From assembly GCF_014673215.1 (NCBI RefSeq), contig NZ_JACWMS010000001.1, forward strand, positions 868,001 through 932,000: a DNA stretch of 64,000 nucleotides. The letters are read 5' to 3'. Of this stretch, positions 60,779-64,000 are shown one piece after another. Under the pieces are notes generated by a model. The model searched no databases. It saw only the letters and a program-made list of their open reading frames with translations, and was not told the origin of the DNA. A program made the translations under genes and the position numbers. The stretch comes from Gordonia hankookensis (lineage in GTDB: Bacteria > Actinomycetota > Actinomycetes > Mycobacteriales > Mycobacteriaceae). The first letter of the stretch is position 1. Each line of letters starts with the position of its first letter.

Positions 60779-61569
60779 CCCTCGAGGCTGCTCACCTCAT
60801 CCGGCCCCGCACCCGGGCAGGCGCGCAATGGTGGACGCTGACCGGTCGGGGCGTCTCGTCGATGGTGCGCAACGGGGAGATCATCTTCGCCTTCGTCGCG
60901 CCGGTGCTCCTCGCGATCTGCTTCTATGTCCCGCTGCGCTCGATCATGAACGCGGCCCCCGGGATGGACTACGCGGACTTCCTGATGCCGATCATCTCGT
61001 TGCAGTCGGTGAGTTTCGTCGCGTCATCGGCGGCCATGAGATCCGCGGTGGACGCCACCAAGGGCATCAACACCCGGTTCCGGACCCTCCCGATGCCGCC
61101 GGTGATCCCGCCCCTTGCCCGGATGGGCACCAACACGGTGCTGCTGGTCATCTCCATCATCTGCGCGACCGCGACGAGCCTGGTGATGGGATGGCGACCG
61201 AACGGCGGGGTGCTCGACACGATCGGGTTGTTCGCGGTCGTCCTGGTGGTCGGTGTCCTCATCGCCGTCCTGGCCGATGCGGTCGGGTTGCTCTCCAACA
61301 GCCCGGAGGCCACCAGTCAGGCGCTCTCGCTGCCGATTCTCATCCTCGGCATGTTGTCGACCGGATTCGTGCCCGAAAGCCAGTTCCCGGAATGGATTCA
61401 GCCATTCGTGCGGAACCAGCCGATCTCCCAGTTCGCGACCGCGATGCGCTCGCTCAGCGACGGCACCGCCACCCTCGATCTGCTCACGCCCACGATCTGG
61501 TGGTGCGTCGGCCTGGCCGTCGCCGGGGGCCTGCTCACCGTGCTCGGTGTGCGCCGGGTGGTGCGATGA
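60775..61569 (+). CDS. ABC-2 type permease (DrrB type)
   Basis: 264 residues with about six hydrophobic segments. The loop TRFRTLPMPPVIPPLAR and the family ending (STGFVPESQFPEWIQPFVRN.P) are those of DrrB/DrrC exporter permeases. It overlaps the ATPase gene before it and the second permease gene after it by four bases each, so the three proteins are made together. Two different permeases with one ATPase is the drrABC layout, known in mycobacteria for export of the lipid PDIM; here the cargo is probably the NRPS product. Confidence 0.93.
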   Translation: MTLEAAHLIRPRTRAGAQWWTLTGRGVSSMVRNGEIIFAFVAPVLLAICFYVPLRSIMNAAPGMDYADFLMPIISLQSVSFVASSAAMRSAVDATKGINTRFRTLPMPPVIPPLARMGTNTVLLVISIICATATSLVMGWRPNGGVLDTIGLFAVVLVVGVLIAVLADAVGLLSNSPEATSQALSLPILILGMLSTGFVPESQFPEWIQPFVRNQPISQFATAMRSLSDGTATLDLLTPTIWWCVGLAVAGGLLTVLGVRRVVR

Positions 61570-62387
61570 CCACCCTCACGCAGGCACCTGCCGGACGGCT
61601 CGCCGTCGAGCGGTCGGCGCGGGCGTTCGTCGAGCAGAGCGCGGTGCTGGCGTGGCGCCAGATCTCGGTGATGGTGCGGGACCGGGGCACCTTCCTCCAG
61701 CTGGTCCTCGTCCCGCTCCTCACCCTCGTCATGTTCAAGGTGGTGCTCGGTGACGCGATCGGCAGTGCCACCGGGCAGGACAGCACCTACGGCACCGTGC
61801 CGCTGGTGATCCTGGTGAGCGCCATGTTCGGGTCGGTGGCCGCCGGCATCCGCCTGAACCAGGAGCGAGGAACCGGGCTGCTCGCGCGACTGTACGTGCT
61901 GCCGATCAACCGCGCCGCCGACCTCACCTCGCGGCTGTTGAGCGAGGTCGTCCGCATCGTCGTGGTGACGGCACTCCTGATCGCCGTCGGCTCCACCATC
62001 GGTTTCGAGATCACCGGTGGTGTGGTCGCGGTCCTCGGGATCTTCGGGGTCTCGCTGATGTTCGGCGTCGCCTACGCGATGCTCGTGCTCGCCCTCGCGG
62101 TCAGCGCGCGTCCGTCGGCTCCGCTGGTCCCGCTGTTGTCGCTGGTGTCGAGCGTCCTGATGTTCTTCAATTCCGGGTTCTCCCCCGTCGAGGCCTACCC
62201 GGGCTGGCTGCAGCCGATCGTCGAGAACCAGCCGATGAGCCCGGCCATCGAGGTGATGCGATCACTGGCCGCGGGTGGCCCGATCGCGGAGAACATGATC
62301 AAGGTGGTCGTCTGGACGGTGCTCATCATCGCCGCCTGCATCTACCCGGCCCTGCACGGGTATCGCAGAGCCGCCACCTCTCGATGA
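61566..62387 (+). CDS. ABC-2 type permease (DrrC type)
   Basis: 273 residues with about six hydrophobic segments and a cytoplasmic loop LLARLYVLPINRAADLTS. The late motif SGFSPVEAYPGWLQPIVEN.P matches that of the upstream permease, so the two are a heterodimeric pair. Its ATG overlaps the upstream TGA. The gene stops 11 bases before the convergent small gene of locus 3, and I see no terminator stem in that gap. Confidence 0.93.
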   Translation: MTTLTQAPAGRLAVERSARAFVEQSAVLAWRQISVMVRDRGTFLQLVLVPLLTLVMFKVVLGDAIGSATGQDSTYGTVPLVILVSAMFGSVAAGIRLNQERGTGLLARLYVLPINRAADLTSRLLSEVVRIVVVTALLIAVGSTIGFEITGGVVAVLGIFGVSLMFGVAYAMLVLALAVSARPSAPLVPLLSLVSSVLMFFNSGFSPVEAYPGWLQPIVENQPMSPAIEVMRSLAAGGPIAENMIKVVVWTVLIIAACIYPALHGYRRAATSR

Positions 62388-62398
62388 GCGGAGCGGCA

Positions 62399-62740
62399 TC
62401 AGCCGACCGAGCGCAACATCCCGTAGTCGTCCCCGATGTCGCGGGCAAGCCACTCCACCACCTGCCCCACCGCAGTGGAGACCGCAGACGGCTCGTCGAG
62501 CGACCCGATGCGCGGCAGGCAGTGCAGGATGGCGGCGACCAGCGACGAGCCGACGCCGAGGCCGTTGCTCTCGGCGACGAGGTCGTAGCTCGTGAGGGCG
62601 CCGGCAAGGTCCTGGTAGGTGGCCGAGTCACCGCTGTGTCGGACGGCGGTCAGGCCAGGGGTGATCTCGGCGCGGCGATGGACGTCGTCGCACGTCGCCC
62701 TCAATCGCGGGAAGTCCCACGATCCCATGTCACCGTCCAT
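62399..62740 (-). CDS. Small A-domain-like mini-domain protein, copy 2 (unknown function)
   Basis: A 113-residue paralog of the protein at 25146-25460. The A-domain-start-like half is ITPGLTAVRHSGDSATYQDL; the second half has ILHCLP, QVVEWLARDI and the same final residues LRSVG. Both stand-alone copies keep a His-Cys pair before the Pro, which the two synthetase-fused copies lack. It follows the locus 3 mbtH after 196 bases. ATG at 62740 was kept because AGCAGG lies upstream; ATG at 62728 is possible. On the minus strand GTGACA (62836-62841) and CATCAT (62812-62817), 18 bases apart, could be its promoter. Function unknown. Confidence 0.75.
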   Translation of the reverse strand: MDGDMGSWDFPRLRATCDDVHRRAEITPGLTAVRHSGDSATYQDLAGALTSYDLVAESNGLGVGSSLVAAILHCLPRIGSLDEPSAVSTAVGQVVEWLARDIGDDYGMLRSVG

Positions 62741-62936
62741 TCCTGACCTGCTCTCCGCCAGTCGAAAAAGCGTCCGACAATCCTCCGGATCTGGGAAATC
62801 GCTGTGTGCAAATGATGACAGATACTCCTTGCGATTGTCACCGGAGGCCGATGAGAAAATTCACCGGTCGCGATGTCGGGTACACCACGGTGGCATGTAC
62901 CCCGGATGACTGCCACGACCGGATCGTCCCGTTCGG

Positions 62937-63158
62937 TCAGCCTGCCCGATCCGCCTCCATGGCGTCGATCAGGCTCTTGGGCCGCAGATCGGTCCAGTTC
63001 TGCTCCACGTACTCCAGGCATGCCGCACGGCTGTCCTCACCGAACACCTTGGTCCAGCCGGCCGGGATGTCGGCGAACGTCGGCCACAACGAATGCTGGT
63101 TCTCCTCGTTCACCAGGACGAAGAAGCGGCCGTTCTCGTCATCGAATGGGTTGGTCAT
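62937..63158 (-). CDS. MbtH-like protein 3
   Basis: A 73-residue MbtH-family protein, identical to MbtH 2 (25726-25968) over its first 69 residues and ending ADRAG. Signature residues NQHSLWP, PAGW and [10 protein letters not shown] are present. It follows the stop of the partial NRPS by 87 bases, with a strong stem-loop in between, and should serve that synthetase. AGAGGAA precedes the ATG. Confidence 0.96.
   Translation of the reverse strand: MTNPFDDENGRFFVLVNEENQHSLWPTFADIPAGWTKVFGEDSRAACLEYVEQNWTDLRPKSLIDAMEADRAG
62950..63158 (-). repeat. Near-identical mbtH segment, copy B
   Basis: Partner of 25760-25968: 202 of 209 bases equal, with all seven differences silent. Confidence 0.9.
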
Positions 63159-63185
63159 GATCGGTGGTTCCTCTCGTTCGGGGAC

Positions 63186-63205
63186 GGCCGGCCGTTCGGC
63201 CGGCC
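63186..63205 (-). promoter_or_regulatory. Stem-loop between NRPS stop and mbtH start
   Basis: Two 8-bp arms, GGCCGGCC and GGCCGGCC, around a four-base loop, in the 87-base gap between the thioesterase end and mbtH 3. It is very stable and lacks a U tract. The sequence is unrelated to the stem-loop at 25992-26009, but the position is the same. Confidence 0.5.
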
Positions 63206-63245
63206 CGGGATTGCGATCTTCTGGACGTCGTCGGTGCCTATATCG

Positions 63246-64000
63246 TCATCGGTCCCCCAGGCGTTCCGCGAGCCAGGGCCCGATGATCTCGAGCGATGTG
63301 GCATCGGCGAGTCCCAGGTGATGTGCATCGACATCGATGTTCGCGATGGTCCCGGTGACGTATCGGCGCCAGGACGCGCGGACCGCGGCGGGGTCGGTCT
63401 TGTCAGCGGTGGCGGTGACCACCGCCAGTGGCCCGTCGAAGACGTCCGGACGATGGGTCGTCACGATGGTCTCGGCGGCCTCGAAGCTGTCCATCACCCA
63501 CTCGACCTGCTCGGCGCGGAGCAGGCCCATGGCGGCGATCTGCTGGCGGACCACCGCGGCGACCTCCGCGGGCGTCCGTGCGTGGACGTCGTCGCCGAGA
63601 TCGAACAGATCCCGCCATCCGCCGAGCATGTCGCCGACGACCCCGCCGCCCGCCGGGTCGGCCGGGTCATCCGGTGCACCGTCAGGTGCGGGACTCGCCG
63701 GGGTGGGCTCGGCGGGCGCGGCGGCATCCATGATGCCCAGGAACGCCACCTCTGCGCCGTCCGCCTGCAACATCGTCGCCATGGCGTGGGCGACGTGGCC
63801 ACCGAGCGACCAGCCGAGCAGGTGGTACGGACCGTCCGGCGACACCCTCCGCATCTCCTCGACGTACCGGGCGGCGAGTTCGTCGACGGTGGCCGCGCTC
63901 GGCTCTCCGGACACCACATGCGGGTCCTGGAGACCGTAGATCGGCCGATCGCGCAGATGAGGGGCGAGCCCGCCGTAGAACCACGCCAGCCCGCCTGCGG
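63246..64000 (-). CDS. NRPS thioesterase end, 5' part outside window
   Basis: The frame stays open to the window edge, so only the last 250 or so residues are visible. They form a type I thioesterase: AGGLAWFYGG at the start, nucleophile Ser in GWSLGG, an Asp in IMDAAAP and a His in DVDAHHLGLAD near the end. It is clearly similar to the TE of the giant NRPS (same GGLAWFYGG, GPYHLLGWSLGG, GGWRDLFDLG, QWVMDSF/EWVMDSF blocks) and much less so to the TE of locus 1. It is the release domain of a third synthetase and is followed by mbtH 3 and the second small mini-domain gene. Confidence 0.95.
   Translation of the reverse strand, partial: AGGLAWFYGGLAPHLRDRPIYGLQDPHVVSGEPSAATVDELAARYVEEMRRVSPDGPYHLLGWSLGGHVAHAMATMLQADGAEVAFLGIMDAAAPAEPTPASPAPDGAPDDPADPAGGGVVGDMLGGWRDLFDLGDDVHARTPAEVAAVVRQQIAAMGLLRAEQVEWVMDSFEAAETIVTTHRPDVFDGPLAVVTATADKTDPAAVRASWRRYVTGTIANIDVDAHHLGLADATSLEIIGPWLAERLGDR

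Noticed and set aside
1-64000. tRNA, rRNA, CRISPR array, insertion sequence or prophage
   Set aside because: No regularly spaced repeats, transposase or integrase motifs, or RNA-gene-like segments were seen by eye in the intergenic regions.

Overview
The window is high-GC actinobacterial DNA, most probably from a mycolic-acid-containing member of the Mycobacteriales such as Gordonia or a relative. Support comes from two antigen-85-type mycolyltransferase genes, a sigK-rskA pair, an MTB12-like lipoprotein, a CE1758/CE1759-type flavin oxidoreductase pair, and three nonribosomal peptide synthetase (NRPS) loci each carrying an MbtH-like gene. The genus is inferred, not proven. I see no tRNA, rRNA, insertion sequence, CRISPR array or phage gene.

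Layout. (1) 1-13.7 kb, plus strand: the 3' end of an NRPS (partial A-PCP, then three C-A-PCP modules and a TE), an overlapping mbtH-like gene and a DrrA/DrrB-type ABC exporter. (2) 13.8-25.1 kb: ordinary genes, namely rskA and sigK, two paralogous mycolyltransferases enclosing two LuxR-type regulators and an acetoacetate-decarboxylase-like protein, a family 2 glycosyltransferase, a pirin, the flavin pair, a lipoprotein and a small membrane protein. (3) 25.1-62.4 kb: a second NRPS locus. On the minus strand a 2692-residue NRPS overlaps a giant 8297-residue NRPS, followed by mbtH and a small unknown gene. A three-gene ABC exporter is divergent from it. (4) 62.4-64 kb, minus strand: the end of a third NRPS (TE domain, running out of the window), then mbtH and a second copy of the small unknown gene.

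How it works together. In locus 2 the two synthetases read as nine modules with D-residues at positions 4 and 8, a starter-type condensation domain at the front and a thioesterase at the end. The pocket residues I read by eye indicate Ser at module 1 and Thr at module 8. The product would be an N-acylated or N-arylated nonapeptide (lipopeptide or siderophore type), exported by the divergent ABC system. No acyl-AMP ligase, dihydroxybenzoate gene, hydroxylase or phosphopantetheinyl transferase lies in the window.

The most unusual feature is a domain of about 85-100 residues resembling a truncated, decayed start of an adenylation domain. It occurs four times: at the C-terminus of the first NRPS of locus 2, at the N-terminus of the second NRPS, and as two stand-alone small proteins, one downstream of mbtH in each of loci 2 and 3. 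The two synthetases join in the middle of a module (C on one protein, A-PCP on the other), and the paired mini-domains sit exactly at that break. I propose a docking or A-domain-helper family; this is inference.
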